Source: Acidobacteriota bacterium (GTDB taxonomy: Bacteria; Acidobacteriota; UBA6911; RPQK01; JAPXNP01). From it: 12,327 nt of DNA. A model generated the notes under the pieces. That model did no database searches. It was not told the DNA's origin and worked only from the letters and a program-made list of their open reading frames with translations. This document shows positions 1-6,408 of this stretch, piece by piece. Made by a program: the position numbers and the translations under genes. Position 1 is the stretch's first letter. Every line of letters begins with the position of its first letter. The DNA lies in the NCBI GenBank assembly GCA_030614585.1, contig JAUWTT010000060.1, positions 1 to 12,327 of the forward strand, in the 5' to 3' direction.

Positions 1-184
1 AGTCTAAATCGAATTGCTCGGCGGTTTGGACCTGTCCCTCCACCAGGACGCGGTATTCGGTGGAGTAATCCCGATAACACCTTTCGATCTGATCCGCCGC
101 AAACATCATTCTGATGGGCATAAAGGGGAGCCTGTCCGGCTTCTTTCCGTCGAGCAGGGCCAAGATTCTCTGACGACCATTCAT
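1..184 (-). CDS. Uroporphyrinogen decarboxylase (URO-D) family protein, N-terminal fragment
   Basis: The reverse strand reads an open frame that starts MNGRQRILALLDGKKPDRLP and runs off the window start, so only about the first 61 residues are visible. The opening pattern (helix, short loop, K-K-P-D-R-L-P-F-M-P) is the standard N-terminus of URO-D/MtaA/CmuA-type proteins, in which the Arg after Asp helps shape the active site. ATG codons occur at 190 and 184. GAGG on the minus strand lies only 2 nt from the first but 8 nt from the second, so I prefer 184. The gene follows another URO-D family gene whose TGA ends at 203, so the two are probably co-transcribed. The metal-binding C-terminal half is outside the window, so the subfamily cannot be assigned. 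Confidence 0.82.
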   Translation of the reverse strand, partial: MNGRQRILALLDGKKPDRLPFMPIRMMFAADQIERCYRDYSTEYRVLVEGQVQTAEQFDLD

Positions 185-202
185 GGACATAACCTCATTA
201 TC

Positions 203-1363
203 TCAGTAGGATCCATAAACCAAGACCGCTTCATGAAGAGCTTCAATGTTTTCCGGAGGTGTTTTCGGCGCAACCGAACAGGCGGTACTCAGAATGTAGC
301 CACCTCCCGGTTTCCCAACGGTGAGTCTATACCTTGCATCCCTTACGACATCATCCCGAGAGCCATTCAACAGGGTGTTTACAGGGTCGATGTTGCCCTT
401 GATAAAGGCCTTCCCCCTCAGAATGGCTTTCGCTTCTTCGAGATCAACATTTCCCAGGGGGGGCGGATCCAGAGTGTCAATCCCATCGGTCCCCGTCATC
501 AGCATGAGATCGAGGCGATCTCCAATCGAGCCGCAGGTGTGGGTGTAAACCGGGCCGGCAAAATGCTTCCGCAGTTCCTCAATCAGATTCCTCTCGCACG
601 GGAGGACAAACTCCCGGTAATGCTCTCTCGAAATGAAGCCACCTCCGGCAAATGCGGAAGAGATCAAGATTGCATCAACTCCTTCAAGAGCATGGAGGCG
701 TCCCAGGTCGACCGCGCCTGCGACGAGCCGGTTCAGACACTCCTTCACCTTTGCCGGATCATCGATGATTCCCATGAGTCCGACTTCATACCCCAGAAGG
801 TCGAGAAACTGAGACCAGGGAGAAAAGACCTCGGCGTGAACCGAAACCGAGCCGCCGACCTGCCTCATGACCTGTTTCAGTGTGGCCTGCTGATACGGAG
901 GGAATCCTCTATGCCCTTCGTCGAAATCCCACGCATAGGGGTAGCTAACCCCACTCAGGCCCCAGGGTTCTATGTAATAAAGGTCCTCCGGTCGAAGCGC
1001 TTCAAACGTCACTGTGGCACCTGGAGTTGAGGCCTCGAATCTGGGGTTGTCGTCGACCGGGAAGAACGTAGTTCCTCCGTTATCCCACTCTATCCTTGAG
1101 AAGGAGCTCTGCCGCTCTATCTTTGAGACGTGCTTTTTCCAGTTCTCTGACCTTCCTGGAAGGTTGACCAGAATTCCGTCGAATTGATAACGCTCCTGAA
1201 GCCGAACTAATGCCTCGCCGAACTTCTCCGACGTGCACCAAACCTCGACAGGGTCGAACCCTGAGTGAAGAAAGTAGTGCCCAATGGAGAGTTGACACAT
1301 CAGAGGCACGCGGTCGGCCTCTTTCAACTCCATCGCCTGTTTGAGTCGCCTTTTTGAATTCAT
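203..1363 (-). CDS. URO-D family protein, MtaA/CmuA methyltransferase-like
   Basis: This 386-residue protein has the length and TIM-barrel signatures of the URO-D superfamily. The N-terminus contains K-E-A-D-R-V-P (about residues 14-20) and the barrel includes G-N-I-D-P near 323-327. Visible residues that point to a methyltransferase are H275-T-C277-G and C362 in T-A-C-S-V-A-P. This H-x-C...C triad is known to bind zinc in methylcobalamin:coenzyme M methyltransferases (MtaA); true HemE decarboxylases lack it. The likely role is corrinoid-dependent methyl transfer in the cytoplasm, but no corrinoid protein or partner methyltransferase is in the window and the substrate is unknown. The ATG at 1363 has no good Shine-Dalgarno sequence. 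A second URO-D gene follows 12 nt downstream. Confidence 0.88.
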   Translation of the reverse strand: MNSKRRLKQAMELKEADRVPLMCQLSIGHYFLHSGFDPVEVWCTSEKFGEALVRLQERYQFDGILVNLPGRSENWKKHVSKIERQSSFSRIEWDNGGTTFFPVDDNPRFEASTPGATVTFEALRPEDLYYIEPWGLSGVSYPYAWDFDEGHRGFPPYQQATLKQVMRQVGGSVSVHAEVFSPWSQFLDLLGYEVGLMGIIDDPAKVKECLNRLVAGAVDLGRLHALEGVDAILISSAFAGGGFISREHYREFVLPCERNLIEELRKHFAGPVYTHTCGSIGDRLDLMLMTGTDGIDTLDPPPLGNVDLEEAKAILRGKAFIKGNIDPVNTLLNGSRDDVVRDARYRLTVGKPGGGYILSTACSVAPKTPPENIEALHEAVLVYGSY

Positions 1364-1387
1364 ATTGTAGACGGCACGTCCTATAAT
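1359..1387 (+). promoter_or_regulatory. Candidate sigma70-type promoter for the radical SAM operon
   Basis: A perfect TATAAT lies at 1382-1387. TTCATA at 1359-1364 matches the -35 consensus at four of six positions with a 17-bp spacer. Transcription would begin near 1394, about 25 nt before the radical SAM start codon. The -35 overlaps the start codon of the divergent URO-D gene. This is motif reading only and has not been tested. Confidence 0.4.
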
Positions 1388-1412
1388 CGTATTCAGGACA
1401 GGTGTAGGTCAA
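1386..1412 (-). promoter_or_regulatory. Candidate promoter for the URO-D gene pair
   Basis: On the minus strand TTGACC (plus positions 1407-1412) is followed after 15 bp by TACGAT (1386-1391), a reasonable but short-spaced sigma70-like pair upstream of the ATG at 1363. Its -10 box shares two bases with the plus-strand TATAAT, so the two divergent promoters would compete for polymerase. The call is weak because of the short spacer. Confidence 0.28.
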
Positions 1413-1418
1413 CGGTTC

Positions 1419-2498
1419 ATGCACATTGAAACTACCCATGCCACACGCTACTGGCAGAAACTTTCAAATGGAAAGGTCCAGTGTGACCTTTGCCCTCGCT
1501 TTTGTCACCTGCGGGAGGGACAAAGAGGACTTTGTTTTGTACGCGCGAATAGGGATGGGAAGATTGTCCTGACGACCTATGGTCTTTCCAGTGGATTCTG
1601 CATCGATCCTATCGAAAAAAAGCCCCTGAATCATTTCTTTCCCGGTACCTCGGTGCTTTCATTCGGAACCGCCGGCTGCAACCTGGCGTGTAAGTTTTGC
1701 CAGAATTGGGATATCAGCAAGTCGCGTGAGATCCACACCCTCGCTGACTCAGCTTCTCCTGACACCATTGCCCGCGTCGCTCAAGAGCACGGTTGTACGA
1801 GCATTGCGTACACCTATAACGATCCGGTGATCTTTCTCGAGTATGCGATCGATGTCGCAAGTGCCTGCCGAGAACGGGGAATCCAATCAGTTGCGGTGAC
1901 GGCAGGGTATGTTTGTGACGAACCTCGGAGAGAGTTCTTCCGCTATATGGATGCAGCAAACATCGACCTCAAAGCATTCTCCGAAGACTTCTATTGGCGA
2001 CTCACCAAAGGCCACCTTCAGCCAGTACTCGATACCCTCCTTTACCTGAAGCATGAAACCGACGTATGGTTCGAAATCACTACACTCCTCATCCCGGGTG
2101 AAAACGACTCAGAAAAGGAGCTCGACCAAATGACGGCGTGGATCGTAGAGAACCTGGGTCCGGAAGTGCCGGTTCATTTCACTGCCTTTCACCCGGATTG
2201 GAAGATGCTGGACAAGCCCAACACCCCGGCGGAGACTTTGACTCAGGCCAGAACAATCGCTCTCAAGAACGGCCTGCACTATGCTTACACTGGTAATGTT
2301 TTCGATGCTGATGGGCAGAGTACCTACTGCCATCAGTGCGGCCGGAAGCTGATTGACCGCAACTGGTATGTGCTTGCACACTGGAACCTTACACCGGAAG
2401 GTCATTGCCGGTTCTGCGGGACGCCTTGCGCAGGGCATTTCGAGGCGGCACCTGGAGATTGGGGTGCACGGCGACAACCGATTCGAATCTCGATGTGA
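1419..2498 (+). CDS. amrS: AmmeMemoRadiSam system radical SAM enzyme
   Basis: This 359-residue radical SAM protein has the cluster motif C87-N-L-A-C91-K-F-C94 inside F-G-T-A-G-C-N-L-A-C-K-F-C-Q-N-W. That is the CxxxCxxC that binds a [4Fe-4S] cluster and cleaves S-adenosylmethionine. The N-terminal cysteines C22, C25, C29 and C39 and a C-terminal zinc-ribbon-like set (C304/C307 and C330/C333, plus C337) match the AmmeMemoRadiSam family, as do Y-N-D-P near 133 and the F-H-P-D-W segment near 257. The family is named for co-occurrence with AMMECR1-like and MEMO-like proteins, but neither partner is in this window. As far as I know the reaction is not established. The start ATG is preceded by a weak AGG about 10 nt upstream. 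It is the first gene of the plus-strand run. Confidence 0.93.
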   Translation: MHIETTHATRYWQKLSNGKVQCDLCPRFCHLREGQRGLCFVRANRDGKIVLTTYGLSSGFCIDPIEKKPLNHFFPGTSVLSFGTAGCNLACKFCQNWDISKSREIHTLADSASPDTIARVAQEHGCTSIAYTYNDPVIFLEYAIDVASACRERGIQSVAVTAGYVCDEPRREFFRYMDAANIDLKAFSEDFYWRLTKGHLQPVLDTLLYLKHETDVWFEITTLLIPGENDSEKELDQMTAWIVENLGPEVPVHFTAFHPDWKMLDKPNTPAETLTQARTIALKNGLHYAYTGNVFDADGQSTYCHQCGRKLIDRNWYVLAHWNLTPEGHCRFCGTPCAGHFEAAPGDWGARRQPIRISM

Positions 2499-2612
2499 GG
2501 GTGGTGCGGGGTTTCCAGTCCGCATGATTGAAAGCACCCAGACTCTGAGGATTCCACAGTTAGATAGAGAGTGCAGGTCGAAGAACCTTCCAAACATGCT
2601 AATCTGGGCATT

Positions 2613-3641
2613 GTGAAAGCCATCTACCTGGAACGGCACGGTCCACCTGAAGTGTTTCGCGAGCGAGTGGTTGACGATCCGGAGGTTAGCTCCCGAAGTG
2701 TGAAGCTGCGCGTGGCGGCAGCCGGAGTCAACTTTGCCGACTTACTTCAACGGCTGGGTCTATACGGACATGCACCTGCCCTGCCCTACATTCCAGGTTT
2801 TGAGGTCGCAGGAGAAGTCGTTTCTTGTGGATCCGAAGTCACATCGGTTTCAGTTGGAGATCAGGTGGCGGCACTGATTTCAGCCGGAGGCTATTCAGAT
2901 ACGGTCGTGGCCAACGCCTCCGCGGTCAAGAAAATCCCTCCAGGAACCAGTCATGAAGAAGCGGCCGCCATTCCCGTGAACTACCTGACCGCATGGTTCT
3001 GCCTGTTCAACTTCGGCTTTCTGTCAAAAGGAGAGAGGGTTCTCATCCATACAGCCGCTGGTGGCGTTGGCGTGGCAGCGGTACAACTGGCGCTTGACAG
3101 GGGCGCCGAGGTTTTTGCCACCGCGGGCAGCGAGGAGAAGCTCAGATTTCTTGATCAGCTTGGAGTTCAGCATCGTGTCTCCTATTTCAAGCCCGATTGG
3201 GCAGAACAGATACGCCTGCTTTCAGAACCCGAGGGAATAGACGTTGTACTCGATAGCGTGGGTGGTGACTGTCTCCAGAAGAGCTACGAGCTGCTGGCTC
3301 CACTCGGCCGGCTGGTATCGTTCGGTCTCTCCAAAGCCGTTCCTGGGCCCAGGCGCAACTGGATCAAGACATTTCTGGCTTGGTGGAAGACGCCTCGCTT
3401 CAGCCCACTCGAGCTGATTGACCGTAACGTGGCGGTCTCCGGCTTTCATCTCGGATTACTGGACTCCAAGGCAGACGTTGTAAGCGATGCTTTCGACCAG
3501 ATCCTCGCGAAAGTGAGTGCTGGTATCTTGACACCCATCGTTTCAGAAACTTTCCCCCTCTCTGCCTCAGGGGTAGCGGAAGCTCATCATTTCATACATG
3601 CGCGGCGGAACAAGGGGAAAGTGATACTCGTGAATGAGTAG
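2613..3641 (+). CDS. VAT-1-like NAD(P)H:quinone oxidoreductase (MDR superfamily)
   Basis: A medium-chain dehydrogenase/reductase of 342 residues. Visible hallmarks are the GroES-like N-terminal domain with G-V-N-F-A-D-L-L (38-45) and P-G-F-E-V-A-G (61-67), then the Rossmann motif A-A-G-G-V-G (148-153) for NADPH. No catalytic Cys/His zinc site or four-Cys structural lobe is present, so it belongs with zinc-independent quinone reductases. The Trp-Trp-x-x-Pro-rich insertion near 257-280, ending in G-F-H-L-G, resembles the VAT-1 branch. The probable reaction is NADPH-dependent reduction of a quinone or enal in the cytoplasm. I chose GTG 2613 because M-K-A-I-Y-L-E-R-H-G is the canonical start of the family. 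A GTG at 2571 would add 14 poorly conserved residues, and neither start has a strong ribosome site. Confidence 0.9.
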   Translation: MKAIYLERHGPPEVFRERVVDDPEVSSRSVKLRVAAAGVNFADLLQRLGLYGHAPALPYIPGFEVAGEVVSCGSEVTSVSVGDQVAALISAGGYSDTVVANASAVKKIPPGTSHEEAAAIPVNYLTAWFCLFNFGFLSKGERVLIHTAAGGVGVAAVQLALDRGAEVFATAGSEEKLRFLDQLGVQHRVSYFKPDWAEQIRLLSEPEGIDVVLDSVGGDCLQKSYELLAPLGRLVSFGLSKAVPGPRRNWIKTFLAWWKTPRFSPLELIDRNVAVSGFHLGLLDSKADVVSDAFDQILAKVSAGILTPIVSETFPLSASGVAEAHHFIHARRNKGKVILVNE

Positions 3642-3721
3642 AGGGGCAACAGATTGAACGACTCAAGACGCCCGATCGACTGGGCAAGTGCCCGTTATCC
3701 TTGTTTGCAGATAGTGATGTG

Positions 3722-4600
3722 ATGGGTCTGTTACTCGCGGCTCTGGCTGCTTTCTCCTTCGTCATCCTCGACGTACTCCGGAAGATCCTTGGTCAGCGCC
3801 TGCCTGCTGCAGTGATCGTGATTGGGATCAACTTGGGGTCTGCCCTGGTGTTCCTTTTCTCATTGAGTGTCAGGGGCGGCTGGACCTGCGACAGCATATT
3901 CCTTCTAATTGCCACAATCGAGGCAATCACCTTCACAGTCGCGTCTATCCTGTATGTCCAGTCCGTCACCATGTCCCCGCTCTCGTTGACCATTCCCTAT
4001 TTGAGTTTCACTCCCGTGATCTCGGCACTCATCGGAGTGTTCGCACTCGGAGAGATTCCCACTCCGCGCGGTTTTGCGGGAATTGCACTGGTAGTTGTCG
4101 GCGCCCTCCTCCTTCGCACTGGAGATGGTGGCCGTTTCCGAGATCTACTTTGCGCTCCTCTGAGAGAACCCGGGAGTTGGAGGATGCTGGTAGTTGCGGG
4201 CATCTTCGGAGTAACAACAGTCTTAGATAAGATTGCCATCCGCCATGGGTCCGAGCCGCTGCTGGGTCTGGCACTTACTCTTGGCAGTTCAGTCATCCTG
4301 GCATGTGCGCTATGCCTGCGCTCGAGCTTGATGCCGAACCAGGGGCTTCCAGAATCGGGAGAACGCAAACCCTGGAAGGAACCGCTCCTCTACCTGGCGG
4401 CTCTCGTTGCTGGAGTCGCTGTGCTTTCGCAATTTTTCGCTTACAGTTACCTTTTCGTTTCCTATGTTGAGACAATTAAGCGTGCCGGAGGCCTCTTTTC
4501 GGTACTGATCGGAACGATCATTTTCCGGGAGGGTAACCTCTTCCGCCGACTGCCGGCGGCGGCGCTAATGGTTCTTGGAATCGTGCTTATCATTTCCTGA
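3722..4600 (+). CDS. EamA/DMT-family inner-membrane permease
   Basis: About 292 residues, almost entirely hydrophobic, with roughly ten predicted membrane helices arranged as two EamA-type halves (about 1-135 and 155-292). The halves are separated by a basic, polar stretch around residues 140-150. The drug/metabolite transporter superfamily includes amino-acid, sugar and nucleotide-sugar exporters such as the threonine/homoserine exporter RhtA, but the sequence alone does not fix the substrate. The ATG at 3722 opens directly into the first helix. A TTG at 3701 in the same frame would add seven polar residues and cannot be excluded, as neither has a clear Shine-Dalgarno sequence. The gene begins about 80 nt after the oxidoreductase and ends about 50 nt before homoserine dehydrogenase. 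Confidence 0.9.
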   Translation: MGLLLAALAAFSFVILDVLRKILGQRLPAAVIVIGINLGSALVFLFSLSVRGGWTCDSIFLLIATIEAITFTVASILYVQSVTMSPLSLTIPYLSFTPVISALIGVFALGEIPTPRGFAGIALVVVGALLLRTGDGGRFRDLLCAPLREPGSWRMLVVAGIFGVTTVLDKIAIRHGSEPLLGLALTLGSSVILACALCLRSSLMPNQGLPESGERKPWKEPLLYLAALVAGVAVLSQFFAYSYLFVSYVETIKRAGGLFSVLIGTIIFREGNLFRRLPAAALMVLGIVLIIS

Positions 4601-4638
4601 ATCTCAAGAATGAGCTGTTCGTGAAGACTTTGAACCGG

Positions 4639-4644
4639 AAGGAG
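4639..4644 (+). promoter_or_regulatory. Ribosome binding site fixing the homoserine dehydrogenase start
   Basis: AAGGAG lies 6 nt before GTG 4651. The alternative GTG at 4621 has no such site, so the internal GTG, which also gives a canonical N-terminus, is preferred. Confidence 0.75.
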
Positions 4645-4650
4645 TCGAAA

Positions 4651-5676
4651 GTGAAAGTCCTGTGCATTGGTTTTGGGAATGTCGCCCGGTCGCTGGCAAG
4701 ACTCCTGATTAAAGAACCTTCACGTTCCCGTTTCCTACCGGGACTGGATCTTCAGTTTGTCGGTGTGACCTCAGCCAGCCGGGGCTCCCTCGAGAACGCT
4801 CAGGGGCTTGATCTTTCTCGTGCCTTGCAGGAGATTGAGGAATCGGGGCGTTTCCAAGGAAAGAATCCCGACTTCTCGAAGCTCAATAGTCTTGAAGCGG
4901 TGCAGCAACTCGACTATGACGTTCTGATTGAGCTTTCCACGCTCAATCTTAACAACAAGGGTAAGCCTGCGCTCACCTACATGAGAACGGCTCTCGAGCG
5001 GGGTAAGCACTGTGTAACAGCGAACAAAGGACCTATCGCGTTTGCTTATCAGGAGTTGGCATCGCTTGCCAGGAAGAATCACTCGCGACTGCTTTTCGAG
5101 TCGACCGTCATGGACGGTGCTCCGGTGTTCAACATGGCTCGAACCGCGTTGAAGGGATGTCGGGTTGTTGCTGTTGAGGGCATCCTGAATTCGACCGGGA
5201 ATTACGTGTTGACGCAGATCGAACAGGGAACATCCTTTGATGAGGCTATTCTCAAGGCTCGGCAAGGAGGCTTTGCGGAAGCGGATCCGAGTCACGACCT
5301 CGAGGGATGGGACGCGGCCGCAAAGATCAGTATCCTGGCCAGGGTTCTGATGGATGCTGAGATCACGCCGACCGAAGTTTCACGAAAAGGGTTCTCCACG
5401 CTAGACCTGAATGAAATCAGTCAGACAGTGAGCGCCGGGACTCGGGTCAAGATGGTGGCTCGCGCCAGAATAGACTCGGGAAAAGTGTTGGCTGAGGTTG
5501 GGCCGGAGCACTTTCCAATAAACCACCCATTCGCCACGGTTGATGGAACCGGGAATATCCTCCGAATTGAAACCGACCTGATGTGCCCTTTGACAATTCG
5601 GCAGGAGTCTCCGAGTGTTAAGGATACTGCTTACGGCGTCTTGAATGATCTGATTGAACTGGGGGCTGGGGGCTAG
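4651..5676 (+). CDS. hom: Homoserine dehydrogenase, short form lacking ACT domain
   Basis: From the GTG at 4651 this is a 341-residue protein. It begins with a Rossmann motif (G7-F-G-N-V), followed by T123-A-N-K-G-P, the conserved substrate/cofactor segment of homoserine dehydrogenases. D216-L-E-G-W-D221-A-A-A-K225 carries the family Asp and Lys residues used in hydride transfer. The likely reaction is NAD(P)-dependent reduction of aspartate semialdehyde to homoserine for threonine and methionine synthesis. No C-terminal ACT domain is present, so threonine feedback through that domain is not expected. The usual G-x-x-N-G-T-x-N-Y/F segment reads G-I-L-N-S-T-G-N-Y (177-185), a small deviation. 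The last codons fall in a heptamer tandem repeat, so the terminus may have been altered. A homoserine-dehydrogenase-like enzyme with another substrate is possible. Confidence 0.86.
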   Translation: MKVLCIGFGNVARSLARLLIKEPSRSRFLPGLDLQFVGVTSASRGSLENAQGLDLSRALQEIEESGRFQGKNPDFSKLNSLEAVQQLDYDVLIELSTLNLNNKGKPALTYMRTALERGKHCVTANKGPIAFAYQELASLARKNHSRLLFESTVMDGAPVFNMARTALKGCRVVAVEGILNSTGNYVLTQIEQGTSFDEAILKARQGGFAEADPSHDLEGWDAAAKISILARVLMDAEITPTEVSRKGFSTLDLNEISQTVSAGTRVKMVARARIDSGKVLAEVGPEHFPINHPFATVDGTGNILRIETDLMCPLTIRQESPSVKDTAYGVLNDLIELGAGG

Positions 5677-5688
5677 GAACTGGAAGCT
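5654..5688. repeat. Degenerate heptamer tandem repeat at the end of hom
   Basis: Five consecutive 7-bp units with consensus nnGRRCT run from 5654 to 5688. The two central units (5661-5667 and 5668-5674) are identical GGGGGCT. The hom TAG stop at 5674-5676 spans units three and four. Heptamer arrays are known as short tandemly repeated sequences in cyanobacteria; whether this one is related is not known. It lies just outside the 3' end of the GxxExxY gene. Confidence 0.6.
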
Positions 5689-5712
5689 TCTTTCTTGTCA
5701 GGAACGCTACCG

Positions 5713-6099
5713 TTACCCCTCTTCTAGACGGTTCACTATACGAGATATTCCGTCCCTCATCATAGCGCTGCCAAAGTTGATAAGGAGACCGAGCCTTTTG
5801 TCGGCTAGTCGCAGGTACGTCAGCAGCTGTTTCTTATGCACCCGCAGGATGACTTCAAGGGATTTGATCTCCACAATGACTTTATCTTCGACAATCAAGT
5901 CAGATCTAAATCCGGCGTCGAAATCATGTCCACCATACGAAACGGGAATTGGAACTTGTGCCAACGTGCGAAGACTTCGACTTTCCAACTCGTGTTCCAA
6001 AGCGACTTCGTAGACCGACTCAAAAAGCCCCGGGCCCAGCTGTCTATGAACCTGGAGTGAAGCATCTACAATTTCTGTAGCGATCTCGTTTTCATTCAT
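5713..6099 (-). CDS. GxxExxY protein, PD-(D/E)XK nuclease-like, function unknown
   Basis: A 128-residue protein with the family signature G24-L-F-E27-S-V-Y30 inside L-G-P-G-L-F-E-S-V-Y-E-V-A-L. Further along, R65-S-D67-L-I-V followed by V-E77-I-K79 gives the D...E-x-K arrangement of PD-(D/E)XK nuclease folds. The length is typical and the frame is intact. The family is widespread and often multicopy in environmental bacteria, but I know of no established function. Nuclease activity is inferred from fold-type motifs only. GAGG lies just 2 nt before the ATG at 6099, which is unusually tight. The gene converges on hom with a 36-bp gap and has a hairpin and REP-like array immediately upstream, so it looks like an accessory insertion between two core-like operons. 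Confidence 0.91.
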   Translation of the reverse strand: MNENEIATEIVDASLQVHRQLGPGLFESVYEVALEHELESRSLRTLAQVPIPVSYGGHDFDAGFRSDLIVEDKVIVEIKSLEVILRVHKKQLLTYLRLADKRLGLLINFGSAMMRDGISRIVNRLEEG

Positions 6100-6120
6100 T
6101 ACCTCAATTAACGTTTTCGG

Positions 6121-6144
6121 TAGAGAAAGTACGAAACTTTTCTA
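6121..6144. repeat. Small hairpin abutting the repeat array
   Basis: An inverted repeat: the arm 6121-6130 (TAGAGAAAGT) pairs with 6136-6144 (ACTTTTCTA) across a 5-nt loop, giving nine base pairs with one bulged G. It sits 21 bp upstream of the GxxExxY start and 2 bp before the tandem array. It is AT-rich and could act on GxxExxY expression. No run of T follows on either strand that would make it a classic terminator. Confidence 0.45.
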
Positions 6145-6146
6145 TA

Positions 6147-6400
6147 CTCACGCCAAGACGCAGAGAGCGCAAAGAAGCGGAGGTGTCTCTGATCGTATAC
6201 TTCCCTGCCTTCTTTCAGACCCTTGGCGCACTTGGCGGCTTTGCGTGAAACCCGTTCATCTCACGCCAAGGCGCAGAGAGCGCAAAAAAGGGGAGGAGTG
6301 CCTGATCGTATACGTCCCTGTCCTGCTTGAGACTCTTGGCGGACTTGGCGGCTTTGCGTGAAACCCATTCATCTCACGCCAAGACGCAGAGGGCGCAAAG
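6147..6400. repeat. 113-bp tandem repeat of REP-like inverted arms (2.25 copies)
   Basis: Units begin with CTCACGCC at 6147, 6260 and 6373, so the period is exactly 113 bp twice. The first two units align without gaps with about 15 differences by eye. The third stops after 28 bp, 8 bp before the transpeptidase stop codon. Each unit has a left arm (6147-6174, 6260-6287, 6373-6400) and a right arm (6222-6249, 6335-6362) ending in TTTGCGTGAA. The right arm matches the reverse complement of the left at about 20 of 28 positions. The right arm of one unit faces the left arm of the next across only 10 bp, giving compact hairpins at 6222-6287 and 6335-6400. The segment between arms keeps GTATAC (6195-6200 and 6308-6313). 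This accounts for most of the 300-bp gap between genes. Confidence 0.88.
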
Positions 6401-6408
6401 GAAGGGTG

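Noticed and set aside
14..1030. Long plus-strand open frame opposite the URO-D genes
   Set aside because: It lies antisense to a well-supported URO-D gene, has no recognisable domain, and its composition looks like a complement shadow.
3682..3693. GGGCAAGTGCCC inverted repeat before the EamA gene
   Set aside because: Five base pairs with a 2-nt loop and no following T run is too weak for a terminator and is expected by chance.
6147..6400. CRISPR array
   Set aside because: The 113-bp units include both repeat and internal sequence, the internal sequence is itself repeated rather than unique, and no cas genes are present.
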